From the IMG/VR virus record IMGVR_UViG_3300032240_000649, positions 1 through 54,651 of that record: a stretch of DNA of 54,651 nucleotides; one strand, 5' to 3'. The DNA comes from a virus. Shown here piece by piece: positions 17,301 to 25,179 of the stretch (the stretch's first letter is position 1; every line of letters begins with the position of its first letter). The position numbers and the translations under genes are program-made. The notes beneath the pieces are model-generated. The model had not been told where the DNA came from. It worked only from the letters and a program-made list of their open reading frames with translations, and ran no database searches.

Positions 17301-18292
17301 CTGGTGGCGCAAATACTGCGGTGGGTTCAAATTCGGCTCGCTACATGACAACTGGCACATACAACACTGCAATCGGTGCTTATGCGTTAAATAGTCAAAC
17401 AACCGTTTCTTACACCACGGCGATTGGTTACAAGGCTGGTCAAGGTGGTGCAAGTGCAAACGATAGCGTGTTCGTCGGTTATCAAGCCGCATACAACTGG
17501 ACTGGTTCAAATAACGTCGTTATTGGCTCCAACGCAGGCGGCACAAACGCAACCGCATCTACAAACTCCACAATCATTGGTTATAGTGCTGGCAACTCAC
17601 TTAATAATGGTTCAGACCAACGTAATACTTTTGTTGGCTCTCAGGCTGGCGCTTCTGTAACCACTGGTTCTGGCAATACATTTATTGGTGGCACCTCCAC
17701 TGGTTCTGGTAACGGCGCTGGTCGTCTAGTTACCACTGGCTCCAAGAACACCATTCTTGGAACCTACGATGGCAACCAATACGGTATTGACATTCGCACA
17801 TCAAGCAACAACATTGTGTTGTCTGATGGAGACGGTATTCCTGCTGTTTTTTATTCTAGTGCGCAGGGTCTTCAGGTTGGTCAAGGTACTTCTGGCACTA
17901 GCATTGGCAACTATGCTCCGGGCGAAAAAGGGTTTGCAAATGCTTTGACAAACCTATCCACATCGTATGTAAGTTTTACAGCGTTTGCTGGCAATGGTTG
18001 CGAAATTCATATTGGCATCCAAACTATTGAAACCCATCAAGGCACATTGGTTATCTACGGTGGTCGTGAAACCGGCATTTCGCACCGCTGGACTGCTGTT
18101 GCTGGAGGCAACGTAAATAGTTTGTCAGAACCATCCGAAGGCAACTTTACATTCACAATTGGCGGCAGTTCTACTGTTTACACGATTGACATGGGAACAG
18201 CTTCCCCTAATCCCAGAATCAAAGCGGATGCGACAAAAACTGGAACAACCTATGTTTCCACTTGGTCAATCAACTACAACTTGGCGGGTTAA
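14321..18292 (+). CDS. Large repetitive tail fibre/adhesin (1323 aa)
   Basis: Probable receptor-binding fibre or spike. Residues 1-60 (SGNLASGELAINITDGKLYY) are a common fibre attachment module. Residues about 425-1145 are a long tandem array of a 17-residue unit, roughly NTAVGxxALxxNTTGxx, resembling YadA/Hep_Hag head repeats that build a left-handed beta roll in trimeric adhesins. The C-terminal 150 residues are non-repetitive (HIGIQTIETHQGTLVIYGGR, then FTIGGSSTVYTIDMG), probably the tip or trimerisation domain. Encoding DNA is correspondingly repetitive, so copy number may vary between relatives. It is followed at 3 bases by a small fibre-associated gene. Confidence 0.85.
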   Translation: MAATNYTPIQLYYSTTASAAPTSGNLASGELAINITDGKLYYKDNGGVVQVIATKGAGTIGGSTTQIQYNNAGALAGNAAMTFNSGTNTTTLTTLNLTNALGATYGGTAQSAYTQGDILYASATNTLSKLAVGTVNYILTSTGSVPQWVAPTSVTVNTATNLAGGAAGSVPYQSGAATTTFLAIGAANTVMTSSGTAPQWGTTLTGLTGLSTSSFTNTSLTATRVRYSTTGGLETDSANLTFDGTTLSAAGLSTTGFTTMVKTITAGNSNFNGTAVFAPATPAKLFIGTGTVTDVTSAASATNTAGAIVAMGITPIAATNASVTYTNASTLYIAGAPSAGTNVTITNPYSLYVAAGAAYFGGAVTVAGTISLAGVTVTSLTDSGLTSGRVTYATTGGLLTDSANLLYSGTDLTVYGITVGRGAGAVSTNTAVGTSALAANTTGSYSAAFGDRALTQNTTGATNAAVGSLALYSNTTGSNNASLGYAALYGNTTGSANTAVGREALQANTTGAQSTAIGYKALYSNTSDSNTAVGCNALTANTSGYKNAAFGGNALTANTTGKGNTAIGIETMSFNTTGVGNVALGGVVDVVTNAALYANTTGTYNFAGGSGALTANTTGSYNVAVGHAALNSNTTASFNTTVGVQSLYSTTTGAQNTIVGYQAGYYITGNYNVGMGMGAMSGIDRGGISTGANSTGIGYYALAKNGADSNTAVGYLASYSNTTGTVNVSVGNNALYTNTTGSQNTAVGYLALTANTTASYNTAVGHRAANATTTGTELSAFGVGALFANTTGSYNTALGVNALANNTTSSYNVAVGHSALNSTTAGQNTAIGYQAGVINTTGNSLVFIGYGAGYSNTTGSDNIAIGVNASYYNTTSTNNTAVGRAALFYNTGGNNTAMGGSAAFSTTTGTNNVAMGASALYNNTTGSSNVAVGYSALGANTTANGSTAVGYQAAYSNTAQAVTAFGYQAGYTQSGANPGDNTYIGSQSGYAVTTGGANTAVGSNSARYMTTGTYNTAIGAYALNSQTTVSYTTAIGYKAGQGGASANDSVFVGYQAAYNWTGSNNVVIGSNAGGTNATASTNSTIIGYSAGNSLNNGSDQRNTFVGSQAGASVTTGSGNTFIGGTSTGSGNGAGRLVTTGSKNTILGTYDGNQYGIDIRTSSNNIVLSDGDGIPAVFYSSAQGLQVGQGTSGTSIGNYAPGEKGFANALTNLSTSYVSFTAFAGNGCEIHIGIQTIETHQGTLVIYGGRETGISHRWTAVAGGNVNSLSEPSEGNFTFTIGGSSTVYTIDMGTASPNPRIKADATKTGTTYVSTWSINYNLAG
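15600..17760 (+). repeat. Tandem ~51-base repeats encoding 17-aa adhesin units
   Basis: Degenerate tandem repeats with a 51-base period run through the middle of the fibre gene, each carrying an ACNACNGG-type core for Thr-Thr-Gly. Some units are one codon shorter or carry small inserts. The repeats are diverged at the DNA level but well kept in protein. Confidence 0.85.
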
Positions 18293-18295
18293 AAC

Positions 18296-18613
18296 ATGAC
18301 TACATACAACTGGCAAATTGTTTCAATGCCCTCCTATTCTCAGATTGATGGGCAATCCGATGTGGTGTTTCAGGTGAATTGGTCTTGTTTTGCAGTCGAT
18401 GGAAATTATTCGGCTCAAACAACTGGTTCAGTTCCAGTGACTTATACCGCTGGAACACCTTTTACGCCATACAACCAACTCACACAAGACCAAGTGTGGG
18501 GATGGATTAACCCAAGCATCGACAGGCCAGATGTTGAGGCCAATCTTCAGGCTTTGATTGATGCCCAAAAGAACCCACAAACCGTAACCCCACCCTTACC
18601 TTGGAGCAACTAA
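18296..18613 (+). CDS. Fibre-associated small protein (105 aa)
   Basis: The pattern TYNWQIVSMPSYSQIDGQSD, then VVFQVNWSCFAVDG and TPYNQLTQDQVWGWI is a family regularly found directly behind tail fibre genes in environmental phages. It may be a fibre chaperone or tip cap, as its position suggests, but its function is not established. It is predicted as an N-terminal beta domain with a C-terminal helix (VEANLQALIDAQK). Confidence 0.75.
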   Translation: MTTYNWQIVSMPSYSQIDGQSDVVFQVNWSCFAVDGNYSAQTTGSVPVTYTAGTPFTPYNQLTQDQVWGWINPSIDRPDVEANLQALIDAQKNPQTVTPPLPWSN

Positions 18614-18614
18614 A

Positions 18615-18839
18615 ATGACTGAAATCGTTCAAGAAAAACCCACCGCTGAAGAGATTGCCAAGCACTACAGCGCCGCAATAGACTCAGTGAACCTCATCAA
18701 CGGCGGCAAGCCTGAAGGCATGGAAGACGCCGACTGGGCTGATACCGTGTCACGCAACAAAGAGCACCTCAAAATCATGCTGGCCAAAGACTTTTGGACT
18801 ACCGAAGACCTTGGTCCTTTGCAGGCCGCTGCGGCATAA
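18615..18839 (+). CDS. Small helical tail-region protein (74 aa)
   Basis: An acidic, mostly helical protein (EEIAKHYSAAIDSVNLINGG, then DWADTVSRNKEHLKIMLAK) of a type that often follows fibre genes and their associated protein. Its function is unknown. The start lies one base after the previous stop, so the two are probably translated together. Confidence 0.75.
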   Translation: MTEIVQEKPTAEEIAKHYSAAIDSVNLINGGKPEGMEDADWADTVSRNKEHLKIMLAKDFWTTEDLGPLQAAAA

Positions 18840-18893
18840 TTGCACATGGGCAAACCGCTGGCCCTAACAGCGGCAATTACACGGAGAGTGAAA

Positions 18894-19058
18894 ATGGAAA
18901 AAGTGACTTTGTCAACGCAACTGGTGAACGCAGTTCTTCAATATTTGGGCAGCCGTCCTTTTGTTGAAGTGCAGCAATTGATTGGTGGTATCCAGCAAGA
19001 AGCCCAAGGCCAGTTCCCTGCGCCTGAGGCACCTGCTGAGGCACCCAAAGCGGAGTAA
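18894..19058 (+). CDS. Small protein with Pro/Ala-rich tail (54 aa)
   Basis: ATG 18894 is preceded by ACGGAGAG. The N-terminal 37 residues are a predicted helical pair (LSTQLVNAVLQYLGSRPF, then EVQQLIGGIQQEA) and the tail is Pro/Ala/Glu-rich. Similar small proteins occur at the edge of phage lysis modules; the role is unknown. The 54-base gap before it contains no clear promoter. Confidence 0.65.
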   Translation: MEKVTLSTQLVNAVLQYLGSRPFVEVQQLIGGIQQEAQGQFPAPEAPAEAPKAE

Positions 19059-19064
19059 ACCGTT

Positions 19065-19238
19065 ATGGCCACGAAGTGGATTCAAAAAGCGATCACGCAC
19101 CCCGGCGCACTGAAGAAGTCGTTGCACGTCCCTATGGACAAGACGATTCCTGCAAAGAAGCTGGAAAAGGCCGCCAAGGCCCCCGGCAAGCTTGGTCAAC
19201 GTGCTCGTTTGGCGAAAACACTTCGTGGGTTTGACTGA
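19065..19238 (+). CDS. Small basic phage protein (57 aa)
   Basis: It encodes a Lys-rich peptide beginning MATKWIQKAITHPGALKKSL and ending LAKTLRGFD. This is the recognisable form of a small conserved phage protein (WIQKAI..PGAL and RA.LAKTLR) found near fibre or lysis genes. Its function is unknown; the charge suggests nucleic-acid or membrane contact. The stop overlaps the next ATG (TGATG). Confidence 0.75.
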   Translation: MATKWIQKAITHPGALKKSLHVPMDKTIPAKKLEKAAKAPGKLGQRARLAKTLRGFD

Positions 19239-19453
19239 TGGCCGACGTTCATGAACTTGCCTCGGAAACCGACAAGCGCCTGAGCGTCCACGAGGCCATC
19301 TGCGCCCAGCGCTATGAGAATATTCAGGGCCGTTTTGACGACGGCTCCAAGCGCATGACCAAGATTGAGCGCCTGCTGTATGTGGTCATTTTGGCCGTAC
19401 TGCTTGGCCCCGGCGTCGCTGCTGACTTTGTCCGAAAGATCATCGGTATATGA
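19238..19453 (+). CDS. Membrane protein of lysis module (71 aa, one TM)
   Basis: A soluble helical N-terminus (residues 1-44) is followed by one hydrophobic segment (LLYVVILAVLLGPGVAADFV, about 46-65) and a short basic tail. The layout resembles XhlA-like holin accessory proteins, and the genes that follow are a 3-TM holin and an endolysin. It may act with the holin or form part of a spanin-type complex. It is ATGA-coupled to the next gene. Confidence 0.7.
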   Translation: MADVHELASETDKRLSVHEAICAQRYENIQGRFDDGSKRMTKIERLLYVVILAVLLGPGVAADFVRKIIGI

Positions 19454-19719
19454 ATTGGTCAGACGTTCTCAAAGCAGTCATCCCCATCGTGGTGATGTCC
19501 TTGGCTTGGCTGCTTGGTCAAGTCAACAACTTTTCTGAGCGACTGACAAGAATTGAAGGGCAAATGCCCGCTCTGATCACCAAAGAAGGCGTCCCAACGG
19601 ACAGCCCAATCAGCGCTGAGAGACGTGCCGTTTTGAAAGAGCAGCTCATGCTCCACATTAACGACTTGCAGGTCAAAGTCAGGCTCCTTGAAGAGCGCGA
19701 AAAATTGGGGAAAAAATGA
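19450..19719 (+). CDS. Small membrane-anchored coiled-coil protein (89 aa)
   Basis: One N-terminal hydrophobic segment (VLKAVIPIVVMSLAWLLGQV, residues 6-25) is followed by a periplasm- or cytoplasm-facing helix with coiled-coil character (NNFSERLTRIEGQM, then LHINDLQVKVRLLEEREK). This shape fits an inner-membrane spanin (Rz-like) or a holin partner. No lipoprotein signal for an outer-membrane spanin is seen nearby. ATGA overlaps link it to both neighbours. Confidence 0.65.
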   Translation: MNWSDVLKAVIPIVVMSLAWLLGQVNNFSERLTRIEGQMPALITKEGVPTDSPISAERRAVLKEQLMLHINDLQVKVRLLEEREKLGKK

Positions 19720-20237
19720 TTCCAATCGTTGCCACACTCCTTGGGACCCTTGCTCAAAACGGCTTGGGTCTTTTGTCTTCTGCAATCCAAGCCAAAGGCA
19801 AGCAGGTCGTCGAGGACACCCTTGGCGTCAAGATCTCTGACAACCCAAGCCCTGAAGAGGTTAGCAAGCTGCGCCAGCTTCAGTACGACCACGAAGAGCG
19901 CTTGCTGGAGCTTGGCATCGAAAAGGCCCGACTGGAGCAAGAAGAGCTAAAAGCTTTGCTGGCTGCCAAGGTGGCCGAAGACAACAACGTCACCGACCGC
20001 TGGAAGGCCGACATGTCGTCGGATTCTTGGCTGTCAAAGAACATCCGCCCCGGCACGCTGATCTACATTCTGACGGCTTACTTACTGTTTGCGCTGCTTG
20101 ATGGCGGCGGCTACCGCATTGCCGAGTCCTACGTTCAATTGTTGGGTCAGTGGGGCATGTTGGTCATGACGGCTTACTTTGGCGGCCGGACCGTCGAGAA
20201 GGTCATGGAGCTGCGCAACAAGGGGAAAGACAAATGA
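19716..20237 (+). CDS. Holin, 3-TM gene-transfer-agent type (173 aa)
   Basis: Probable holin, which forms the inner-membrane lesion that triggers lysis. The N-terminal segment (IVATLLGTLAQNGLGLLSSA) is hydrophobic. The middle is a charged helix (KLRQLQYDHEERLLELGIEK). The C-terminal half has the family phrase DRWKADMSSDSWLSKNIRPG followed by two hydrophobic helices (LIYILTAYLLFALLDGGG, then LLGQWGMLVMTAYFGG) and a charged tail. This matches the 3-TM holins first named in gene transfer agents (PF11351). It is directly coupled to the endolysin gene by ATGA. Confidence 0.8.
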   Translation: MIPIVATLLGTLAQNGLGLLSSAIQAKGKQVVEDTLGVKISDNPSPEEVSKLRQLQYDHEERLLELGIEKARLEQEELKALLAAKVAEDNNVTDRWKADMSSDSWLSKNIRPGTLIYILTAYLLFALLDGGGYRIAESYVQLLGQWGMLVMTAYFGGRTVEKVMELRNKGKDK

Positions 20238-20575
20238 GCTTGAGCCAAGAACAAGCCGCCTTCCTGCTGGACGCCTGCAAGCTCATCCAGCACGCCACAG
20301 AGCAGGGTTTTCAGGTCACTGGAGGCGAATTAGCTCGCACTCCTGAGCAACAGGCCATTTACGTCAATACAGGCCGTTCCAAGACGTTAAATTCGATTCA
20401 TTTAAAACGCTGCGCAATTGACCTAAATTTCTTTAAAGACGGTAAAATCATTTGGGATAAAACAATATTGGCACCGCTCGGTGCTTATTGGGAATCTTTG
20501 AACCCAAAAAACCGTTGGGGAGGCAATTTTAAGTCGCTGGTTGACTGCCCGCACTTTGAACGCAACGTCGGATAA
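20234..20575 (+). CDS. Endolysin, M15-type L-Ala-D-Glu/D-Ala peptidase (113 aa)
   Basis: Cuts peptidoglycan stem peptides. The compact zinc-peptidase pattern of VanY/T5-endolysin M15 enzymes is visible: GGELARTPEQQAIYVNTGRS (Arg-containing N-terminal motif), then NSIHLKRCAIDLNFFKDG (SxHxxxxAxD, zinc ligands His and Asp), and finally DCPHFER (third ligand His). The length fits the family minimum. No signal peptide is present, so export depends on the holin encoded just upstream. The start is ATG 20234, overlapping the holin stop. Confidence 0.9.
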   Translation: MSLSQEQAAFLLDACKLIQHATEQGFQVTGGELARTPEQQAIYVNTGRSKTLNSIHLKRCAIDLNFFKDGKIIWDKTILAPLGAYWESLNPKNRWGGNFKSLVDCPHFERNVG

Positions 20576-20587
20576 GGGGAGAACAAG

Positions 20588-21223
20588 ATGACAGTCGCCG
20601 CCGTAATGACGTATGACTCGCTGGTCAATGACATCCAAACTTATTTGGAGCGTACTGACGCGCAAACTTTGGAGAAGATTCCGCAGTTCATTATGCTGGC
20701 GGAGCAGATCATTGCGTCTGAAATTAAATTCTTGGGCAACCTGACTGTTGCTGAGAGCACCTTGGTTCAAGGTGAAAACATCATCCCCAAACCAGCTCGC
20801 TGGCGCAAGACCGTTTCAATGAACGTCACCGTTGACGGCAAACGGCAGCCGGTCCTGCTGCGCACTTACGAATACATCCGCGAATACTGGCCAGACGCCG
20901 CCTCAACCGACGTGCCGCTGTATTTTTGCGATTATGACTACGAGCACTGGCTTGTTGGCCCAACGCCCGACGCGTCGTACTCGTATGAGGTCCTGTATTA
21001 CCAACGAGTCCAGCCTTTGGACTCAGCGAATCAGTCAAACTGGTTCACCCAGTACGCCCCGCAGGCGCTGCTGTACGGCTCTTTGCTGCAAGCCATGCCG
21101 TTCCTGAAAAACGACGAGCGCATGCCTATGTGGCAAGGTAACTTTGACCATATCATTGAAGTCCTGAAAGCCGAGAACGTCACCCGGGCGGCTGATCGTC
21201 AGGCGATTGTGAGGGATTCATGA
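20588..21223 (+). CDS. Phage adaptor protein, SU10/gp4-like (211 aa)
   Basis: Probable ring protein joining portal to tail nozzle. The pattern TYDSLVNDIQTYLERTDAQT, then KIPQFIMLAEQIIASEIKFL, is followed by a beta part (TVAESTLVQGENIIPKPARW and PVLLRTYEYIREYWPDA) and a C-terminal helical part (YAPQALLYGSLLQAMPFLKN, then MWQGNFDHIIEVLKAEN). This is the typical podovirus adaptor architecture. GGGGAGAAC precedes the ATG. The next gene overlaps by ATGA, and the tail hub follows, in keeping with neck and tail assembly. Confidence 0.85.
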   Translation: MTVAAVMTYDSLVNDIQTYLERTDAQTLEKIPQFIMLAEQIIASEIKFLGNLTVAESTLVQGENIIPKPARWRKTVSMNVTVDGKRQPVLLRTYEYIREYWPDAASTDVPLYFCDYDYEHWLVGPTPDASYSYEVLYYQRVQPLDSANQSNWFTQYAPQALLYGSLLQAMPFLKNDERMPMWQGNFDHIIEVLKAENVTRAADRQAIVRDS

Positions 21224-22716
21224 GCTTTACCAGTCCATTTACCGGTCAGGTTATTCAACCGACCGACGTCTCCTACCGCGAGGTCATCCTCGTAGCCGAC
21301 GAAACCCTGTCATGGCCAATCAACGGCAGCGTGACGGACAACGCCGCAGCTCGTATCATGGACGTCACGTCCTTGTCCAGTGGCTTGGCTTTGTCTGGCG
21401 TTACCGTCACTGGCACAAACGGTCAGTGTTCCTGCACTACGACCCCGAGCCTGTTCATTGGCCAAGCGGTTGTTGTCACCGGAATCTCAACCGGCACGTC
21501 AACCGGCATTACAACCGGCAACACCTACTACATCATTGCCACCAATGGCACGACAACCTTCACCTTGTCGGCCACTTTGGGCGGTGCTGCGGTGGCCACC
21601 ACGGCTGGCACAACTACCGGCCTGACGTTCACGCTTGATTCGTTTTCCCTTGCCATGCCACCGGCAAGTCAAGCCTCAGTTGGCATCGATGCGTTGTTCC
21701 GCAACGTCGGCTCTTACACTTTTACGGTTACTGATTACGTCGGCGGCACAATTTGCACGGTTGCACCGGGCGCGGCTAAGTACATCTACCTGACGGACAA
21801 CGCCACAACGGCTGGCACTTGGGGCTTGATTGCTTTTGGCGTCGGAACATCAAACGTCGACGCTGCGACGCTTGCCGGTTTTGGCCTCAAGGCCATTTCA
21901 AACACGCTGAATTCTGCAAACAATGTCAACACATTTGCGTCAAGCTACACAGCCCTCAGCACAGACCGCGCATCAACCTATGTTTGGACCGGTGGCTCTG
22001 GCACGCTGACGTTAACGTCTGCCATCACGCTGGGCAACGACTGGTACATGATGGTCCGTAACAGCGGATCTGGCACTTTGACGATTGCCCCTTCCGGCGG
22101 CATTCAGATCAACGGCGCTTCAACAATCTCGCTGTCGCCTGCTGACTCTTGCGTGATCTGCTGCTCTGGCGCTGCCTTTTATACCGTTGGTCTTGGCCGT
22201 AGCACTCAGTTCAACTTCACCCAGCTCACCAAGGCAGTGGTGACCGGCAGTTACACCTTGAGCGCCTCGGAGGCCGCCAACACCATTCAGAAATACACCG
22301 GAACCCTGACTGGCAATGTGACTGTTGTCTTGCCTCAGACCGTGCAGGTGTACTACATCACCAACCAAACCAACGGCGGTGGTCCGGGCTACCAGATCAC
22401 CTTCACCACGGGCGCAGGTGGTGCGACTGCTACGGTCCCCGCTGGCCAGCAGGTGATTCTGCTGTGCGACTCGGTGAACCTGCTTAACGCCTCGACGATT
22501 GCCGCCGGTGCTGTGAACGTCTCATTGGTGGACGGCACGGTCGGCGCACCTTCATTGAATTTTGCAACTGAAACATCGACTGGTATTTACCGTCCCGGAT
22601 CTGGAGAGTTTGGCATTTCAATTTTGGGCGTGAAGCTGTTTGGCTTGACGTCCACGGGCCTCAATATTCCGGGGACTGGTAACTTTACCGGGGGTGTGCA
22701 AGGCGGGACCTTCTGA
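21220..22716 (+). CDS. Tail fibre/neck fibre protein (498 aa)
   Basis: The N-terminus (TSPFTGQVIQPTDVSYREVI, then LVADETLSWPING) is a conserved virion-attachment domain of tail or neck fibres in podoviruses. It is split near residue 50 by a Thr/Gly-rich module (about 55-145: SLFIGQAVVVTGISTGTSTG, TTFTLSATLGGAAV) that looks inserted. Two beta repeats follow, each with a motif like TGSYTLSASEAANTIQKYTG or SSYTALSTDRASTYVWTGGS and an associated VVLPQ/LTLTS strand. The end shares GGTF with the fibre at 12029-14311. It overlaps the tail hub gene by one base. Confidence 0.8.
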   Translation: MSFTSPFTGQVIQPTDVSYREVILVADETLSWPINGSVTDNAAARIMDVTSLSSGLALSGVTVTGTNGQCSCTTTPSLFIGQAVVVTGISTGTSTGITTGNTYYIIATNGTTTFTLSATLGGAAVATTAGTTTGLTFTLDSFSLAMPPASQASVGIDALFRNVGSYTFTVTDYVGGTICTVAPGAAKYIYLTDNATTAGTWGLIAFGVGTSNVDAATLAGFGLKAISNTLNSANNVNTFASSYTALSTDRASTYVWTGGSGTLTLTSAITLGNDWYMMVRNSGSGTLTIAPSGGIQINGASTISLSPADSCVICCSGAAFYTVGLGRSTQFNFTQLTKAVVTGSYTLSASEAANTIQKYTGTLTGNVTVVLPQTVQVYYITNQTNGGGPGYQITFTTGAGGATATVPAGQQVILLCDSVNLLNASTIAAGAVNVSLVDGTVGAPSLNFATETSTGIYRPGSGEFGISILGVKLFGLTSTGLNIPGTGNFTGGVQGGTF

Positions 22717-24929
22717 TGACTGCAAAAGTCTTTTCCCTCGACACGCAGCCGGGTATCCAGCGCGATGGAACGGTGTTTGACAAGCAGTTCTACAACGACG
22801 GTTTGTGGGTCCGCTTCCAGCGTGGCCGACCCCGCAAGATTTTGGGTTATCGCGTTATTTCGGACCAATTAACCGGACCATCTCGCGGCATCTGGGTCAA
22901 CCCGCAAAATGCATTCACGTCGATCTTCAGCGGCTACAACAATGGCCTGCAAGTTCTGACAATTGACAACAACGGGGTGGGCGCTGGCATCGGTGACTTC
23001 ACGTTGGCCAACTTTACCCAGTCCAATTTGAACCTGTGGCAGTTTGATGGCTTCTATGACGTTGCGGGCACCGGTTTGCAGTCTTTGGTGGCTCACCCCG
23101 GACAGAACCTTGCATCGATTGACAACGACGTCAACACGCCTGTTTTGATTGGCGACATCACATCATTGAACATGAGCCAGATCGGCGTGTTCACTAACTC
23201 TGGAACCACCACGGCACTCAGCCCTACGGTGACTTTGGCTGCTGCAAACCCATTGATTGGTGCTGGCCAAACGGTGACAGGCACAGGCATTCCGGCAAAT
23301 ACCACGGTGCTGTCTGTTTCTACGACCACGGTGACTTTGTCCAACAACGCTACGGCGTCGGGCACTGTGGTGCTGACCTTCAACAACAACATTTCGGTGT
23401 CCGGCGGTTTGGTATCGCTGCACCCGTACCTGTTTGTGTACGGCAACAACGGCTTGATTCAGAATTGCTCGGCTGGCAACACCAACGACTGGGTCTCTGC
23501 GGACGCAAACGCGACCAACGTGGCCTCCGGAAAGATTGTCCAAGGGTTACCCGTCAGGGGCGGTTCAAACGCGCCTTCTGGCTTGTTTTGGAGCCTTGAC
23601 AGCTTGATCCGCGTGTCGTTCATCGGCGGCACGGGAACACCTCCCCAATACTGGCGCTATGACATCATCAGCAGTCAGTCCTCAATTCTGTCTTCGCAGT
23701 CGGCCATCGAGTACGACGGCGTCTACTACTGGTGCGGTGTTGACCGTTTCTTGCTTTACAACGGTGTTGTGAAGGAGATCCCCAACAACATGAACCAGAA
23801 CTATTTCTTTGACAACTTGAACTATGACCAGCGTCAGAAGGTTTGGGCAACGAAGGTCCCTCGTTACGGCGAGATCTGGTGGTTCTACCCACGCGGCGAC
23901 GCAACCGAATGCACCGACGCGATCATCTACAACGTGCGCGAAAACACTTGGTACGACGCAGGCCAAGCGCTCGGTGCGCAGCGCTCTGCCGGTTACTTCT
24001 CGCAGGTGTTTGCATACCCTGTGGCCGCCGATTGGCACACCACCACGGCAGAGACCGTGTTCACCGGGACCTTTAATGAGGTCAGCGGCAGCAAGTTCCT
24101 GTACAACGACACCTACAGCACGCAGGTTGCAATTGGCCAAGTCATCTCTGGCTCAAACATCCCAACCGGCACCAAGGTGGTGGCGATCACCACAAGCAAC
24201 GTCAAGACCCTTGGGTCCATTACGCCCGGCTCTGGCTACGTCAACGGCTCATATACCAATGTGCCCCTCACCGGAGGCTCTGGATCGGGCGCTAAGGCCA
24301 CGATTGGCGTTTCTGGGGGTGCAGTGACCACCGTGACAATTACGGCCCGTGGAGCCGGTTATGCGGTTGGTAACGTGTTGAGCGCGTCGAACACAAACCT
24401 TGGCGGTACTGGCTCCGGGTTTTCAATCCCCGTGACGGCCATTTACACCCAAGCCATTGAGATGTCATTGGCGTCGACCGGAACCGGTTCGGTTTCGCTT
24501 ACCTTTTCGATTCCTGCTGACCTGATTGAGATCTATCAGCACGAGATTGGCACGGACCAGATCGTCGGCCAGAACGTGCGTGCGATCCGCAGCTACTTTG
24601 AGACCAACGACCTTGGCTGGGTCACCGGCGGACCCTCGCAACCAACGGCCGATGGCAACAACCGCTGGTTGCGTTTGGAGCGGGTGGAACCTGACTTTGT
24701 ACAAGAGGGTGAGATGTCACTGATTGTGACCGGGCCGCCGTTTGCGCAGGGTGAGGATAAAGAATCTGACCCCTACGTTTTTGGACCCAACACCGGCAAG
24801 ATTGACATGCGTGAGCAGCGCCGCGAATTGCGGCTGCGGTTCATCTCCGACGTGGCTGGTGGCAATTACCAGCTTGGTAAAGTGATTTTGGACGCCGACA
24901 TTGGCGACGTGAGGCCCTATGGCCCTTAA
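22716..24929 (+). CDS. gp10-like tail hub/packaged-DNA stabilisation protein (737 aa)
   Basis: Probable P22 gp10-type nozzle protein that plugs and extends the portal-adaptor channel. The opening (TQPGIQRDGTVFDKQFYNDG, then WVRFQRGRPRKILGYRVISD) is the family hallmark, and the body has the repeated beta-propeller pattern (YYWCGVDRFLLYNGVVKEIP, then VWATKVPRYGEIWWFYPRG). Two Thr/Val-rich beta modules interrupt it at residues about 159-227 and 448-598. The second itself contains a further module at about 496-578 (GSGYVNGSYTNVPLTGGSGS). These look like in-frame insertions at surface loops. The C-terminus closes the propeller and overlaps the next gene. Confidence 0.85.
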   Translation: MTAKVFSLDTQPGIQRDGTVFDKQFYNDGLWVRFQRGRPRKILGYRVISDQLTGPSRGIWVNPQNAFTSIFSGYNNGLQVLTIDNNGVGAGIGDFTLANFTQSNLNLWQFDGFYDVAGTGLQSLVAHPGQNLASIDNDVNTPVLIGDITSLNMSQIGVFTNSGTTTALSPTVTLAAANPLIGAGQTVTGTGIPANTTVLSVSTTTVTLSNNATASGTVVLTFNNNISVSGGLVSLHPYLFVYGNNGLIQNCSAGNTNDWVSADANATNVASGKIVQGLPVRGGSNAPSGLFWSLDSLIRVSFIGGTGTPPQYWRYDIISSQSSILSSQSAIEYDGVYYWCGVDRFLLYNGVVKEIPNNMNQNYFFDNLNYDQRQKVWATKVPRYGEIWWFYPRGDATECTDAIIYNVRENTWYDAGQALGAQRSAGYFSQVFAYPVAADWHTTTAETVFTGTFNEVSGSKFLYNDTYSTQVAIGQVISGSNIPTGTKVVAITTSNVKTLGSITPGSGYVNGSYTNVPLTGGSGSGAKATIGVSGGAVTTVTITARGAGYAVGNVLSASNTNLGGTGSGFSIPVTAIYTQAIEMSLASTGTGSVSLTFSIPADLIEIYQHEIGTDQIVGQNVRAIRSYFETNDLGWVTGGPSQPTADGNNRWLRLERVEPDFVQEGEMSLIVTGPPFAQGEDKESDPYVFGPNTGKIDMREQRRELRLRFISDVAGGNYQLGKVILDADIGDVRPYGP

Positions 24930-25179
24930 TCCAGCACAGGTCTATGACCCTCGTTACCACACGTTTGAGTCGTGGGCGTCGCTCATGTGCGAGCTTTACG
25001 GCGCTCAGAATCTTGAGATCCCCAACGCTTTGACCGAGTGGAAAAAGTGGGGCAACGGCCTGAACGCAATCGATGTTTTTTCAAATGAAGCCACCCCGCG
25101 CACTGACCAGTACGACAATTGGTTCGACTGGGCCGAGGCCATGGTGGCGGCAGTTAACCCGGCGACCCAAACAACATGA
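24919..25179 (+). CDS. Small tail-module protein (86 aa)
   Basis: Trp/Tyr-rich, predicted mostly helical (YDPRYHTFESWASLMCELYG, then WKKWGNGLNAIDVF and WFDWAEAMVAAVNP). I do not recognise the family; similar short proteins occur after gp10-like genes in environmental podoviruses. It overlaps the hub gene by 11 bases and the di-metal protein gene by ATGA, so it is very likely translated. Confidence 0.75.
   Translation: MALNPAQVYDPRYHTFESWASLMCELYGAQNLEIPNALTEWKKWGNGLNAIDVFSNEATPRTDQYDNWFDWAEAMVAAVNPATQTT

Noticed and set aside
15600-17760. Regular repeats that might be taken for a CRISPR array
   Set aside because: The repeats are continuous, in frame, diverged at third positions and have no distinct spacers; they encode fibre units.
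12029-22716. Homology between two fibres because both end in GGTF
   Set aside because: Only four residues are shared and the preceding sequences differ; this could be chance or a common processing signal, too weak to call.
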